A stretch of 64,000 nt of DNA from contig JASSKH010000028.1 in assembly GCA_031763025.1 (NCBI GenBank), forward strand, positions 8,509,359-8,573,358, read 5' to 3'. This document shows positions 43,763 to 56,690 of this stretch, in pieces. Both the position numbers and the translations under genes were made by a program. The DNA comes from Macrocystis pyrifera. Lineage: Eukaryota > Sar > Phaeophyceae > Laminariales > Laminariaceae. The notes beneath the pieces were generated by a model, which was not told the origin of the DNA, made no database searches, and was given only the letters and a program-made list of their open reading frames with translations. Each line of letters opens with the position of its first letter. Position 1 is the stretch's first letter.

Positions 43763-44500
43763 GCAACATACCGTACATACTTTATTTTCGTCTTGAAGTT
43801 GATACTTCGTGCTCGAGGGCTCTGCGCGGGGCATGCTTTTCTTGTGTCCTCGTATGGCTCTGCGGTCAGAGAGCTGACGACGCTCTGCTGTCGCTCGTCG
43901 CGCGCTTGCTCCTCCTGCTCTGTCGCCCTGAAGGAATGCTCTTGTGTACTTGTAGCGTTGGTACAGCAGTATGCGGTCATAGAGCTGACGCTCTGCCATC
44001 GCTCGTCGCGCTCTCGCATGCTCTTGTGTACTTGTCGTGTTGGAACAGCAATCAGTATGGTATCTATACTCACTCCTGCTCTGCCGCCCTGAAGGCATGT
44101 TCTCTTGTAAACTTGACGCTCTGCCATCGCTCGTCGCGCGCTCGCTTGCTCTTGTGTACCTGTCTGTGGTGTTGGTATCGCAGCATGGTATCTATGCTCG
44201 CTCCTGCTCTGTCGCCCTGAAGGCGTGCTCTTGTGCACCCACTGGAGATGTTTGTTGCTACATATGGTATCTATACTCGTCGTTCAGTTCTCGTACTGTT
44301 GAGCCCCTCGGGTGGTGTTGGTACAGTATGGGTATGGTGTGGTACGGTATGGTGTGGCATGATGTGCGGTGTGGCACGGTATGTGATATCGAATGTTCGT
44401 ATGGTATCACGTTACGGTTTGTTTGGTGGATACACTACATGACACGGTATGTGATATCGTATGTTGGTATGGTATGATGGTACGGTTTGTTCGGTGGATA
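43763..44500 (+). repeat. Tandem blocks of about 110-120 bp and TATGGT-rich sequence
   Basis: Three to four units with GCTCTGCCATCGCTCGTCGC, CTGCCGCCCTGAAGGC and TGCTCTTGTGTACTTGT, related to 35810-36200. Then (GGTAT)-rich sequence from about 44315. No gene. Confidence 0.7.
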
Positions 44501-44944
44501 CACTACTACATGATTATAAGGATACACTTAAACTCTTAGCTGGATACACTACATGGACAAGACACGGTATGTTATACAACGCTCCGCGGGCGGCCTACGC
44601 CGCCCGCTACGCTCGCTCAGGAAGGAAAATCAAATTATGCGAAGCGGACAGAGGTCCATGATTGATTTTTTTTTTTTTTTATGGCCCCTGTAGTTAGCTG
44701 CAAACTGGTGACTTGATAATGAAAAGAGTCCCGCCGCCATGCTTCAGGAGAAAACAGCTCGGACGCCACATATGCTTCGCGTCGCGGGCGGTTTTCCGCT
44801 ACGCTCGCTCACACGTCGTACATACGTACATACCCCAGGTAGGGTACTTATTTTCTTCTTTCGATATGCTCTGTGTCTGTGTACTCGTCGTATGTACGAA
44901 AGATAAAGCACCGAACGGCAAAGCAACACAGCAAAAACAATGAA

Positions 44945-45556
44945 AATGAAACCGAAAAATTCTAAAAGAAATAAAATCCCGTCCCCTTTTGTGTAATAAT
45001 TTACTACCTGAGTGGAACACCTTACACCAGTCAAAAAAGAAAAAAATGAAAAAAATAAAAAACCTTGCAGCAGAGCTTCTCTCTCAGCCTCGTACGCCGC
45101 CCGCCCCTCTCGCGACCATCTCGCCACCGATTCAGTCCGGGTAAAGCTTCCCTCCCTCTCTTCCACAGTGAGCCCCGTCGCCCGCCTCGCGTGAAGCCCG
45201 GTGCTCACGGTGGACCTCGACGCAAGCTCGACAATGTTGGTGCTCATTCGGGGTACCTCCCTCTTGTGACTCTCAGCCCGGTCGCAAAAATAAGCACCGC
45301 TTGAGTATTATCTTACAATCCCGAACGACCCTTAAATACTCGAACGTACTCTATCCAAAATCACAAATGGAGGCCAGACAGAGCCTATTGATACATCCCT
45401 CGTGTCTCGAGGCACACGCGACGCCTAGGCACGAAAGCGGCGACCGTGCTCCTTGCAAGTCCCCCTCTACTCGCCAGCATCCGCTGATACCTGCGACGGT
45501 GCCGGGTTCGCCCGCGCAATCGTGCTCGGAGTACACGCACGCACATGAAACGAAAT
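44945..45556 (-). repeat. Right arm of a 0.6 kb inverted duplication
   Basis: In minus orientation it matches 27900-28480. The frame reads MSTNIVELASRSTVSTGLHA here against TVSTGLHARRAKGLTVAEG in the other arm, so part of the sequence may once have been coding, or the frame is chance. Confidence 0.75.
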
Positions 45557-45830
45557 AAAAAAAAAGGAAAGAAGGACTGAAAGTACGACGAGAAATGGAG
45601 AAAACAAAGACTCGCTGGAACGGTCCGGCAAGTAATAAACGGAGGCGATTCCCAAGTGGGAGCTCTGAGAGGCCAGGGATGTACCAACCGAGCACGCTCA
45701 GAGATTGAGGTCTAAGCAAGTATATCTATAGTATGTTGGTGTTGTGGTATGATGGTACGGTGTGGTGAATGTATTATATGGGTAATTATTGCCTTGTGGT
45801 ATGGTATGTTTCAGTATGTAAGGTCCTTAA

Positions 45831-47755
45831 GGGCCCATCTTATCGAGGACTTTTGGTTCTTGGAATTTGATTTTTTTTTTTTTTTTTTCAAATTTAATTT
45901 GCATCTGATTGGCCGAAGAGTGAATCCAATCACCAGGCAGGATTCTCAAGGCAACTCAGAAAAAATCAATTTGAATGAAAAGTCTTTTGGGACTTTTTTC
46001 GAGTGATTTTTTTTTTTTTTCAATTTCGAATTTGGGAGTTGATCAACCTTGATGTAGCATGTTCATAGTGGGTCAACACCCGCGGTGGACTCTGGGGTGA
46101 GGCAATTTCGCAGTGTTGGGGCCTGAAACCTTTGTGACGTAGGCCAATCACACACACTAAAACCAACCAAATTGTGACAGAATTCGTACGCTGATTGGAT
46201 GATGACTTGAAGAACCTAGCTTGTCAATTCCGCCGCCCATCGCAGCACAGCACACCTGCCACAGTAGCAGTGTCTGCAGGAGAAAGCGCCTCATGACAGA
46301 TAGAAAGCTCTGCTCGATGGAGGGAGCATCTGACGACCGCGCAGCAAGCAGCTGGCAGCTGCGACACGCAGCAAGCACGCCGCCCACAATCGTGTGATGC
46401 CACCGGACAACCCCGAGACCGGAGACACAGATCACAGCAGCGGCATGCCCAGTAGAGCGATGGCAAAGCTTGACAAGCGGTTGCGAGCGAGAACAAAAAA
46501 ATCCAAACGTATATATAACGAGAGGCAGAGCCACCTCGACACCCCGACAGCAAGCATATACATCTGTTGGTGGAACTCGTACGATCACAGGGACTAGCTA
46601 TGTCGTTGCTGCTGTTATTGCAGCGTCTGTGCAGCAGCTGTTGTTTGTCATTGTCGTAGAGAGAGAGCGCCTACTCCCCCAAATCCGAACGTGAGAAGAG
46701 ACGAGGGAGGGGCTTTGGGAAGAGCGTGGCGGAATTGTAAGATATATATGATATATATATATATATATATATAGAACCGTTGGGGCATAAATATGAAGAA
46801 CAAACGGTCGTTACATTCTTGCATCAGAATGGCGCATCAGCGTCGTGAATGGCTGGGGCCATTTATAAATATATTCCCCATGCTCCGACGAGTTGAGGTG
46901 GTTTAAATGCCTATGATGTAGCTCTACACAAGATCTTTCGAATGTGGCTATTGTCACGGCGAGGTTCCAACTACAGCGCTCTCGTGGTGGCGTCGCAGCA
47001 GAGAGCACATACATGGCACGGGCAACAACACAAAACTCGAAAACTAGAGCGACCCGTATCAAGAATGCCTACGCAAGCCTTGGAAATGTTTCCCTCCCCT
47101 CTTTTTTTTCGCCTCTCCCAGGCCCCACTACTAGAAAATTGCCCTGGGGTGATTCTTGGCCGCTTCGGTGACCACGGTCGAGGCGATAAAACGAGAACCT
47201 CAACGACAGGCGACCGGAGCAATAATAGCCGCGCCCTCGGTGACAGACCATAGCACATCGTACCCCGGCGGTGGCGCCTCAAAAGAAATCATGGCGGCCG
47301 CAAGCCCAATTTTTCGGCCTGCTCGATCGGCCAACCATCACGAAAACCGAGCAAACGAGCCAAAAAACAGAGGATACGCTCAAGACCTCGATAGCTGCAT
47401 CACCGTTGCTGTTCCGCACGTGGCGCTTGAGGGCTCCCTCCGCCCACCCAAGACACCTTGAGAGTGATACCTTCCTATCCTGCGCCACCAAAAAGAAACT
47501 AATGCTGGCGGCGGCGCGCGCACGCGACAACGTAAACCATCGCTCTCGCCTACGCTCGTCGCTGTTAGTCGGCTGGGCGTTGTGTGACGCGGTGCGTTAT
47601 TCCAGGTTGTTTCGAATTCCTTTTTGTTCGACAATGAATGCGTCGTTTCCCGATAGGATACAAACACGTTTTTTTTTTTCCCAAAAACAAATTAAAGTTC
47701 ATTGAAATTTTATTTCCCAACAACGAAATTTAGCGTTCCCCGTTAATATGGCCCC
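45831..47755. mobile_element. 1.9 kb TIR DNA transposon (PIF/Harbinger-like by TAA duplication)
   Basis: The left end GGGCCCATCTTATCGAGGAC and right end TTCCCCGTTAATATGGCCCC match the 180 bp element, with TAA on both flanks (45828-45830, 47756-47758). After the left end comes the same T-rich tract and CATCTGATTGGCCGA block. No transposase motif was recognised in the short internal frames, so it is probably non-autonomous or has captured other DNA. The 3 bp TAA duplication is the family argument. Confidence 0.7.
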
Positions 47756-48467
47756 TAAGAGTCGAACACGTCGTACGAAATATCATCTGTAACGACCTCT
47801 TATATCGATCATTGGAACGTACTGATGTAAGTTCGAAAATAATGCATGCGGACTGACGGACAGACAGACACATTTGCCATTACCGAAACAGAGACTCAGT
47901 TTTACAAACTGAAAACTACTTGGAATTAATGTGGGACACTTTCATTCAGAGTGTATACAAGGGATTTTGTTTTCAACCTAATATTGAATTTATTAGTGTG
48001 GGACACTTTCTTGCAGTAGTGAAAGGGTTAAGGGCGCACGCCTGCTCCACCTGCTGCCCGAATCACGATCACCCCGCGCGCTGTAAAGAAGCCGAACCGA
48101 TTTGAGGAGGAGGGTGATTTTTCCGGGAAAAAATGTCGTTTAGTCCTGGAAGGTGTCTTTCGCTGGGCTTGCCGATGTCGACGAACTCCTTCCGAAGGTA
48201 AATTTGCTACATGTATAATATTCGCATCACAACCATGTGTTTTTCAGCGAGAGCTCACGCGGGAAGAATTAGGAATTCCACAAAGAAAAGAACGAAGCAG
48301 TCCACAGATAAGAAATAAACAGTCCCCGGATATAAAAGAAGCGGTCCACGGATGACAAAGAAGCCTTCCCCGGATAAGAAACCCTTCCATGATGTTAATT
48401 TTAATATCTTATCAATTTTGCCCCCACCAATATTTTAATATGTTATCTTTTCGAGGGGGAGGGGGGT

Positions 48468-48570
48468 ACTCATGGCATGCACGGGCCGTAGTCGTATGAC
48501 CATAGTCCCTCGCATCCCTACAATGCCGGGACGAACGAAGCACGTCGGGTTTTCACCGGCCAGCCGGGGG
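48468..48570 (+). repeat. G-tract repeat A, left end
   Basis: GGGGGGTACTCATGGCATG, CCGTAGTCGTATGACC, AATGCCGGGACGAACGAAG, then a G tract. Confidence 0.7.
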
Positions 48571-50167
48571 GGAGGGGGGGGGCAGGCAAGTTCCTCGGTC
48601 ATAATCTATAGCCCCAGCGCTGCGAATCGACCTGTCTCTCCACATTTCAACCCTTGCATTCATCGGGCGCACATTGGCAGCAAGCAGCTCCATACATCAT
48701 CCATCTATCTTCCAAATTCACATGCTATCCTACCCCATACACCATCCTTCCAGCCTGCACACAGGAGAATAACTCTACGTACGTTTTGGTTGTGGAAGTA
48801 TGTCACTCGCATAAACAAAAAAACAGATAAGAAAAAAGTGCCGAAAGTTTTTGTATGTTCGCAACCTCCCAACACGCATAATAATAGAGATCGCTCGCTG
48901 CTGTTGGGCTGTCTTGAACAAGTTTCCATACCCAATCGGCTACTTTTCAGTAACCAACCGGCCAATTTCGCTCACGTACCCAACTTGGCCATCTTCGATT
49001 CGCTCCCCTACTGGCCACTTTCGCTACGTACCCAACTGGCTACTTTACGCTGCCGTGCTCTACATAAGGGCGACATCCGAGCGAGGATTGGAAAAACGAC
49101 TACAGTAAATCACAAATCGCCCCGCCCCACCACCGCTTGCCACCACTACCGCCGCTGCTGCTAGTACTGCAGCGTCTACTTCAACGCAACAGACGTTTTG
49201 CTTCTTCGTTGCTCTGAGCTACTACGTGCTACAGTACTATCGTTCGGCCTGCTTCACATCCACGAGAGGGGTCGAAAGGGTCCATCCACATCCAGCCAAG
49301 CCCGTGTGTACAAACAATGTTAACCCAAAAGTTCGCGCAAGAACAGCAGTGGTGGCAAAACCGAAAAAAACAAACTGAAAAAAAAAGAACCTGTGCCGCA
49401 AAGAACGATAAAAAACAAAAGCACGAGAAAACAAAAAAAAATCACGAAGCAAACGCTAGTCCGTGGGTGAATGATATGTAAAAAAGCAAACGCTATATAT
49501 ATATATATACGACGTACGGGGTGCTGGTCTGCCTACCCCCATCCGCGCGGCATCGCCAACGCACGACTCGCTCTACACCAACGTTTCCCGCTGCTCTTGA
49601 AATCGAAGTCTACAGGTGTGATACGTAGCTGGCGCCGATCGCGCGATCTCGGACGCCAAAGCACTGGAGACTTGCCAACCACCACCACCACAACGAGGTA
49701 TATACGCGCGGCCTGCCGCCCTTCTTCCTTCCCCCCTCTCCACCCAACATCCTTTCCCTGACCTGCCAAGCAATTCCCTCGTCGCGCACACGCACGTACC
49801 CGAAAGTAAGGCAGGACGGGTGGTTGGCCGATGGCCGGCCGGGAGCGAAGCAAACCAGCCCCCCCCCTCCAGCCTCCCCCGCAACGACATACCGCGCTAC
49901 CAGGCACCCTATCAACCAGCGAACAGCACCGCGAATCCTCAATACCCAGCTCCAGCCTCAGCATCAGCCTCGGGATAATAACCCTTTTGGCACATGGCAG
50001 GGGCGAAAAAAATAGCGAATCAAAATGACCATGATAAGAAATAGCACCTTCCACACCAAATAAACTCGGGCTGCTCGAATACGTATCCATCTCACGTGCC
50101 CCTCCCTATGCTAAGCAGTTCGCTCCGATCCGCAGAGGCGTGGAAGCTAGAGTCTTGGCCACGGAGT

Positions 50168-50545
50168 GGGGGGGGGTATTCATGTCATGGGTTGCCGTAG
50201 TCATCACGGGTCGGGGGGGGGGGGGGGGGGGGGGGGTGTACTCGATATTATGCATGGCCGTAGTCGCATAACTCTCGCATACCTACAATGCCGGGACAGA
50301 GCACGTCCGGTTTTCATCGATTAGCCAGGCACTACGTACACCAAGGGCGAAGCGCCGTGAGGTGTTCGGCGAGTCGCATGAAGGGTAGGTGTGTGGGGGG
50401 GGGGGGGGGGTACTCGATACCATGCATGGCCGTAGCCGCATGACCATAGATCCTCGCATCCCTATGCCGGGACGGAGCACGTCGGGTTTTCACCAACCAG
50501 GTAGCCATTGCTTACACCAAGCGCGAAGGGCCGTGAGGTGTGGGA
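50168..50545 (+). repeat. Three successive repeat A left ends separated by G tracts
   Basis: Borders GGTATTCATG (about 50176), GTGTACTCGAT (about 50236) and GGTACTCGATACC (about 50410) are each preceded by G runs of about 10, 23 and 16. Each copy carries the GGCCGTAG and GGGACGGAGC-type blocks to different lengths. Confidence 0.7.
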
Positions 50546-51761
50546 TTACCAGGAGCGAGTCCCTACCGGCTGTTTTGTTGCCTTGCCACGCCTTTTGGAG
50601 AAGGGTCTTTGATTCCGTAAGGACTGCAACCTCGTCAGAGCTGCAGCCACCACTTGTCGAGGACGACAAGTCTGCCAGGGTTCCGTCTAGGGTATGCTAT
50701 CGCCGTGGTACAGCAAGCAAAAGAGCTTACAAAGGAACCCACCCGCTTCGACGGGGCGGGGCGTCTCATGAGGGGCTTCAAATCAATCTTGTGTGCGGCT
50801 TCCTTTTGTGTGCCTTGCCGCCGCACCTACAATATCTGCCGCGCGAGTCACGCGCTACTGCTTGCTGCCCTCGTCCTTGATTGCGGAAAAGTGCCCAGAC
50901 TTATCAGCGCCAGCCCGAGGCAGCGCGCGACCGCAGTCCCACGCTCGACGACCGCGGAGCTGCTACCTTGGCCGCCACAGCCCTCCTGCGCCGATCGATC
51001 CACACACGCGCGCGCGCACGTACACACAAACCACGCACGAGGGAAGCGTCACATTATCGAGACACCTGTTAGCCAGTAAACATCAAATCCCAGGTATGCC
51101 GCGTGAACACGTAAATACGAAGACATTCGCACAAGCGGTCTTCTTTCTATTGTCCTTCGTCAGAACCGGGTTCAGAAACAACGAAATTATGCTGTGCTTT
51201 GGTCTAAAATCGTAATGCCCTCAGAACTGGCAAAACATGGACAAACAGTAAAAAAATACGACTCTGGATAAAACGGAAAACCACTGCAGAAAGCTAACTC
51301 TCGGGAAACTCCGGGGAGCATCCTGACGGGTCTATCGGTGTTTTCGACCATAGGTCCGACTAAAACGCGTCATTTCGGCAAAAACGAACTCAGTTCTCAG
51401 AGGACCGAAAACATTTGCCCGCAATCGGTTGGTCTAACAACAAACAATGAACACGTACCTGGTACTTCGTACAAAAACCGGCGTAATAGAAGAAGCACTG
51501 AAACACTCAAGAAACAAAGCACTCTGAAGAAACAACCGCTGGAAGGGCCACCGCAAGAACAACCTAAACGAAACAAAAACATTGAAAAAAAAAAACGGAA
51601 CGCAACAGACGAAAAAAAAAAACTGACAACGAAACGAAACAAAACAAAACAAAACAAAACAAAAAACAAGACAAAAAATGCATCAAACTGTGCGCAACAG
51701 ATGTAGCAACGTGATCGAAAAACTGACAGCAAAATGAAACACGACAAAACGAAACAAAGCA

Positions 51762-51799
<38 letters not shown>

Positions 51800-51827
51800 T
51801 TATCACATTACGCGCGGTCTTGTTTGT

Positions 51828-52717
51828 TCACCTTCCGCGAGAAGGGTGGCGACCGTTATCGAGCGACCCGAGCGCCGGAGACCTCGTCACGCTGCGAATC
51901 GTCCGGCTCTCCAGCGGCCGCGCACGCCCCCCTCCCCCCATCCCGCCACCCTCCACAGTCGGAGAAGATGCGCGCAGCGTGTTATTGTTGTTGCTGTTGG
52001 TGTTGTTGTTGTAGTTGCTAATCCCAGCGCCACCACCTCCAGCTCCGCCCCTTCCCCCTCCCCCTCCCGCGCCCGCGTCACCGCCGCCTCTGCCGTCCGT
52101 GTCGAACGCGGCGTTTCCTTCCGCTTCCACTCCTTTCTTGCCGCTGCCCAAGCCCCCATCCCCTCCTCTGCCCGCGGCGCCGACGTAGCCCACACGCTTA
52201 CAGGGGCCGCTCCCACCGCCGCCGCCATCTCCACCAAGGCTTCCCTTGTGCTCCCACGCTGGCGCCCTTCGACCCTGGACCCTGTTCTCCTTGTCATTGT
52301 CGGCACTCCTCGCCGACTCCGGGCCGGACAGATGGCTAGCCGCGGTTCCGGTTCCGGCTCCATCGCGGAGGGGGCCGGGGGAAGGGCTAGGGTGTCGTCC
52401 GAACGGCGATGTATCGATAACGCCTCCCCCCCCCCCCCCTCTCCCTCTGCCACTACCGCCTCCACCACCGCCACCATCTCCGTCGCTCGAAGCCGTCGCC
52501 CGCGGTAACGCCGGGCACCCACCACCACCACCAACACCGCCGCTCGTGCGCCTGGCGCTACTATACGAGGAGGACGAGAAAGAGGTCCGGGATAGAGGCG
52601 CGTCTACTTCGCTGGCGCTGTCGCTTCCTGCAACGCTCTCGTCGTGCCCGTCTTCGCTGCTGAGGCCACGGTGCTTCAGGAGGGGTGGCAAAGGCAGCAG
52701 CTGGATCGGAGCGCGCC
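51828..52717 (-). CDS. Coiled-coil gene terminal exon (Ser/Gly-rich tail)
   Basis: Acceptor CCTACAG|, then two bases that complete the codon split by the previous intron. 295 codons follow, rich in Ser, Gly, Arg and Asp, with a KEN motif (NDKENRV) and ending RTIRSVTRSPALGSLDNG before the stop. Long uninterrupted frame plus phase match support it. The poly-Gly parts are low complexity. Confidence 0.68.
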
Positions 52718-55700
52718 CTGTAGGATAGGATGCCCATCCGCCCATCCATCCATCCATCCCAATCAATCCGTCGGTACATCCGTTCGTCGGTTCACAAGGC
52801 GTGCGCGCGTGGGCAACACGGAAACAAGAAAGCATTAAGCAACGACGATACACGGTCAGAGCGGGGGGGAAGGCGCAGCCAAAGCGGGGAAGACACATAC
52901 CTGGTACCAGGCATTATACATACCGGGGTACCTGGTACCTGGTAAATAATACCAGGTATCATCAAAAAGGAGAAACACATTGCCCACCGCTAAGAGCATA
53001 AGAGCATGTCGCTTTCCCCCGTTTCTTACCATCAAGAACATGAGAACAAATATACTTGCCCATTTCTTACTATGTAGAACATAAAACAACATATGTATTT
53101 CCTCATTTACCGCCGCTAAGAACATAAGAACATCTCTGTTTCCCCATTTCTTATCATTGAGAACACAAGCACATATCTAATTCCCCATTTCTTATCAAAA
53201 ACAGCATAAGCACATCTCCATTTCCCCATTTATTACCATCAAAAACATAATAAAAAATGTACTAACCCGTTTCTTACCATCAAAAATATAAGAACATCCG
53301 TCTTTCCCCATTCACCTCTAAGAACATAATAACATCTCTATTTACCCATTTCTTGTTATCAAGAAAAAAAAACATACTCGTATAATTATTTTCCCATTTC
53401 TTATCATTAAAAACACAACAGATGTTTTCACCCATTTCTTACCATTGAGAACATAAGGGCACCCGAATTCACTCATTTTCTACCACTAAAAATATAAGAA
53501 CATCAGTAATTCCTCACTTCTTATCTATGAGACCATAAAAATATCGTTATTTCCCCATTTCTTATCATCGAGAGCACAATAACAAATGTATTTGCACATT
53601 TCTTACCATTTGAGAACACTAGAATATCCTTATTTCCTTATTTCTCACCACTAAGAACATAAGAGTATATTTATTTCCCCATTTCTTATAATCAAAAACA
53701 TAATAACATCTCTATTTCCCCGTTTCTTGCCGCTAAGAACATCAGAACAAATGCAATGTACGTATTTACGCGATTCTTACCATTACAAACACAAGAACAT
53801 CCGTAATTTCTCTCTTCCCACCACTGCCAACATAAGAACATTTCTACTATAGTTCCTCATTTCTCATTTCTCAGCATTAGGAACATCAGAACGCCCATCT
53901 TTCCTCATTTCCCACCACTGAGAACATAACAACAAATCCATTCACTCATTTATGACCATTAAAAACATGAGAACATCTAAAACATGAAAACATCCGTATT
54001 TACTCATTTCTCGCCACTAAGAACACAAGCACATCTGTTATGACCGTTAAATAACATGAAACATCTGGATTTCCCCATTTCTTACCATTGAAAACCTAGA
54101 AACTCTGCCTTTCCCTGTCCTTCCCCGGTTCTCACCACTTGACTCATAAAACCTTCTATTCTTCCCCATGGATAGCAAGTGGGCTAAAACGCGGTTGATG
54201 CGCTCGACCTCACATAGCTCCACATCTCACCACGACGACCAACCTGAGACATTTGCCGTTCAACTATTAACTTCTTTTTCATCTCCTGGTAGGTGCTTTT
54301 GTGCTAGACATACACAGTAGCAGTAGTAGCTACCAGCTCTACCAGGTACAGCAGTGCATGGTAATCAGAGCCATGGCGTACCTTTGTGTGTGACGTGTGA
54401 CCCCTTTGCTCTAGCTTGCTAGGGGGTGGTCGGCTTTGTAGCCGATACTGCCCCAGATGAGGTCGTGTGGGCCGGCCTCGGTAAGATGTTAGGCGCCTTT
54501 TGTCGCGAGCGTTCGTACTTGGTAGGTCCGGGTTCTGTAAATACTAGTATTGCGGGGGGCCATAATAAATAGGACCAAATATTGCTAGTAAAATAGCTAT
54601 ATATATATATATATATTTTTTTTTTTTGTCTGTATCGTAGGTCCTATTTACTATGGCCCCCCCGTAATAGTTGTCCAAATTTGCGTTGTTAACACGATGC
54701 CGTAGCGGTGTCGCTCCCAGCAATCTAGGGCGAACCGTCACAGGTTAGGCTTCGACCAGGGTTAGGGTTAGGCTTCGACCAGGAGCGCTGGGAGCGACAC
54801 CGCTACGACATCGTGTTCAACGCAACTTTTTTTTTTAAATATTCACAAAACTCGGACCTACCAAGTACGAGCGCTCGAGACAACAGACACCCAACATCAT
54901 GCCGAGGCCAGCCCAAACGACCTCATCTGGGGCGTCGGCTACAAAGCCGACCACCCCCTTCCCCATTTTACTACCACTCAAAACACAAGCACATCTATCT
55001 CTCCCTGTCCTTCCCGAGTTCTGGCCATTCAAGAAATAACAACATACACATGTCTCTTTCCCCGATTTCTTACCACCCAGAACACAAGAACATCCGCCTT
55101 TCCCCGGCTTCACAAGGTTATTTCTTACCGGAGCCGCCGCTGATCGCGCCTCTCGGGGCCGACCCGGACCGAACGCGATTTTCCCTCTTCTCTTTCTCCA
55201 TCCTCCTCTTCTGGAACGTCTCCTGCCGTTCGATGCGTTCCTTGAGCCCCTTGTTATCCGCCTGAAGGCGGCGAAGCTCCGGTCCCTGTTGCCGCGCTAT
55301 CACCAGCTGCAGGAGGGAGAGAGGGAAGGAGGGAGGGAGGGAATGTAGGGCGGGGGGGAGGGAGGGACGGAGGGAAGGAGAGAGAGGGAGAAGGAGGGAG
55401 TTGTGGAGTTGAGGGGGGGAGGGAGGGGAGGGAAGGAGGGGGAGGGGGAGGTGCTGGCAACAACAACAAATACTTGGATCGACATGACAGCTGGACCATG
55501 AGGTGCGCGATGCACCACCAACACCACCACCACCACCACCCGCATCGTGGAGTCACAGCAGTGATTCCTTCCCTTACCTCCGCCTTTATCTGGGCCAGCT
55601 CCTTGTTGTGGCGTTCAGAGACGTCCGCCGCTTGCGTTCGCGCGTGTTGTAGCGCCTGCCTCCCAGTGGAAACCCCGACCAAAACCAAGGACGGTCGACG

Positions 55701-56654
55701 GGAATACGGACAATGCGGCAAGGTGTTACTGTACGTTGATATTTGCAAGGACATGTGCGCGCAGCATTTACATAGTATTACGGACGAGAGTCGCGACTAA
55801 AGGTGCGGAAGAAACAAAGGTCGCCGGACTGTGGATCGGAAGTCACCGTAGCCATCACGTCTATCAACAGATGTTCAGGCAAACGTCATGAGAACGAACG
55901 TAGCACGTAACAGGCATAGGTTAACTCAATACTCCAGGTGTTGTAGAGTACCAAGTACAACAGATGCAACATCAATATTTACAGGGAAAAAGTCGATACT
56001 GCACCCCAACACCAACACCACGCAAGCAATGTCAGCCAAACACACACACGTAATCGAAACTACTGGCCCCGATCAAAAAACCACTCCGAACACAAATACC
56101 TGGGTACCAGTCAGTCCCTAACCAAACACCAGCTTTTTTCACTTTTACTTTCCAGCCTAACTCGTAGGAGGTTTTACCCTCGGCGATCTTCTGGACAAGC
56201 CGTGGTCACAGGTAGGTGTCGTCCCTTCTCCCCCCCGGTACGTGCCTCTATATTTTGTCGCGCACAGGGTTCAGCATTCCCACTGCTCGTCGATTTTCAT
56301 CGAGTGTAGCCAACTCACGCTCTCGCGCTTTCCGCGAATCAACTTTTTATGCAAAAAAAAAAGGCCCTACCAGCATGTACTCGGTGAGACTCGAACCCAC
56401 GAAATTGACCTTGATAGGCACGCGGACCACCTACCAAGCCACCGGGGACGCCGGCTTGTATTGAATATCAATACGAAAACGGCCCCTCACAGTTAGAGAC
56501 AGACTGGCGCTACTACGGGATAGCATAGCTATCAGGACCCATCAAATACACAAAAACCTACACATTGCAGTACTTTTACCAAGCATTCCTATGCTCTCCC
56601 GTAATAATTTAAGAGGCGTATATCGTACTAATGCGAGTAAACCCCCCCCCCCCC

Positions 56655-56690
<36 letters not shown>

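Larger units (their letters stand above)
47760..51827. other. Intergenic region before the coiled-coil gene terminus, no gene recognised
   Basis: Holds repeat A copies (48468, 50168-50545), a TA microsatellite (49494-49508), an AAAAC tract (51630-51665) and a CAA microsatellite (51764-51799). The remaining open frames show no family features. Confidence 0.5.

Noticed and set aside
45351-45720. Coding exon with TVSTGLHARRA-type sequence as a host gene
   Set aside because: The sequence is duplicated in the 27.9 kb arm with many differences and no splice-consistent partners, so it is treated as a repeat.
46157-46600. Transposase of the 1.9 kb TIR element
   Set aside because: Short frames on both strands with no catalytic DDE pattern or helix-turn-helix that I can identify.
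50635-51215. Gene with KELTKEPTRFDG-type sequence
   Set aside because: An isolated frame next to repeat A copies, with no partner exons or recognisable domain.
52975-54140. CRISPR-like array
   Set aside because: Units are diverged, have no constant-length unique spacers and lie in a eukaryotic intron; it is a minisatellite.
54765-54785. Telomere repeat
   Set aside because: Only two TTAGGG-type units inside a palindrome; too short for a telomere or a convincing interstitial telomere.
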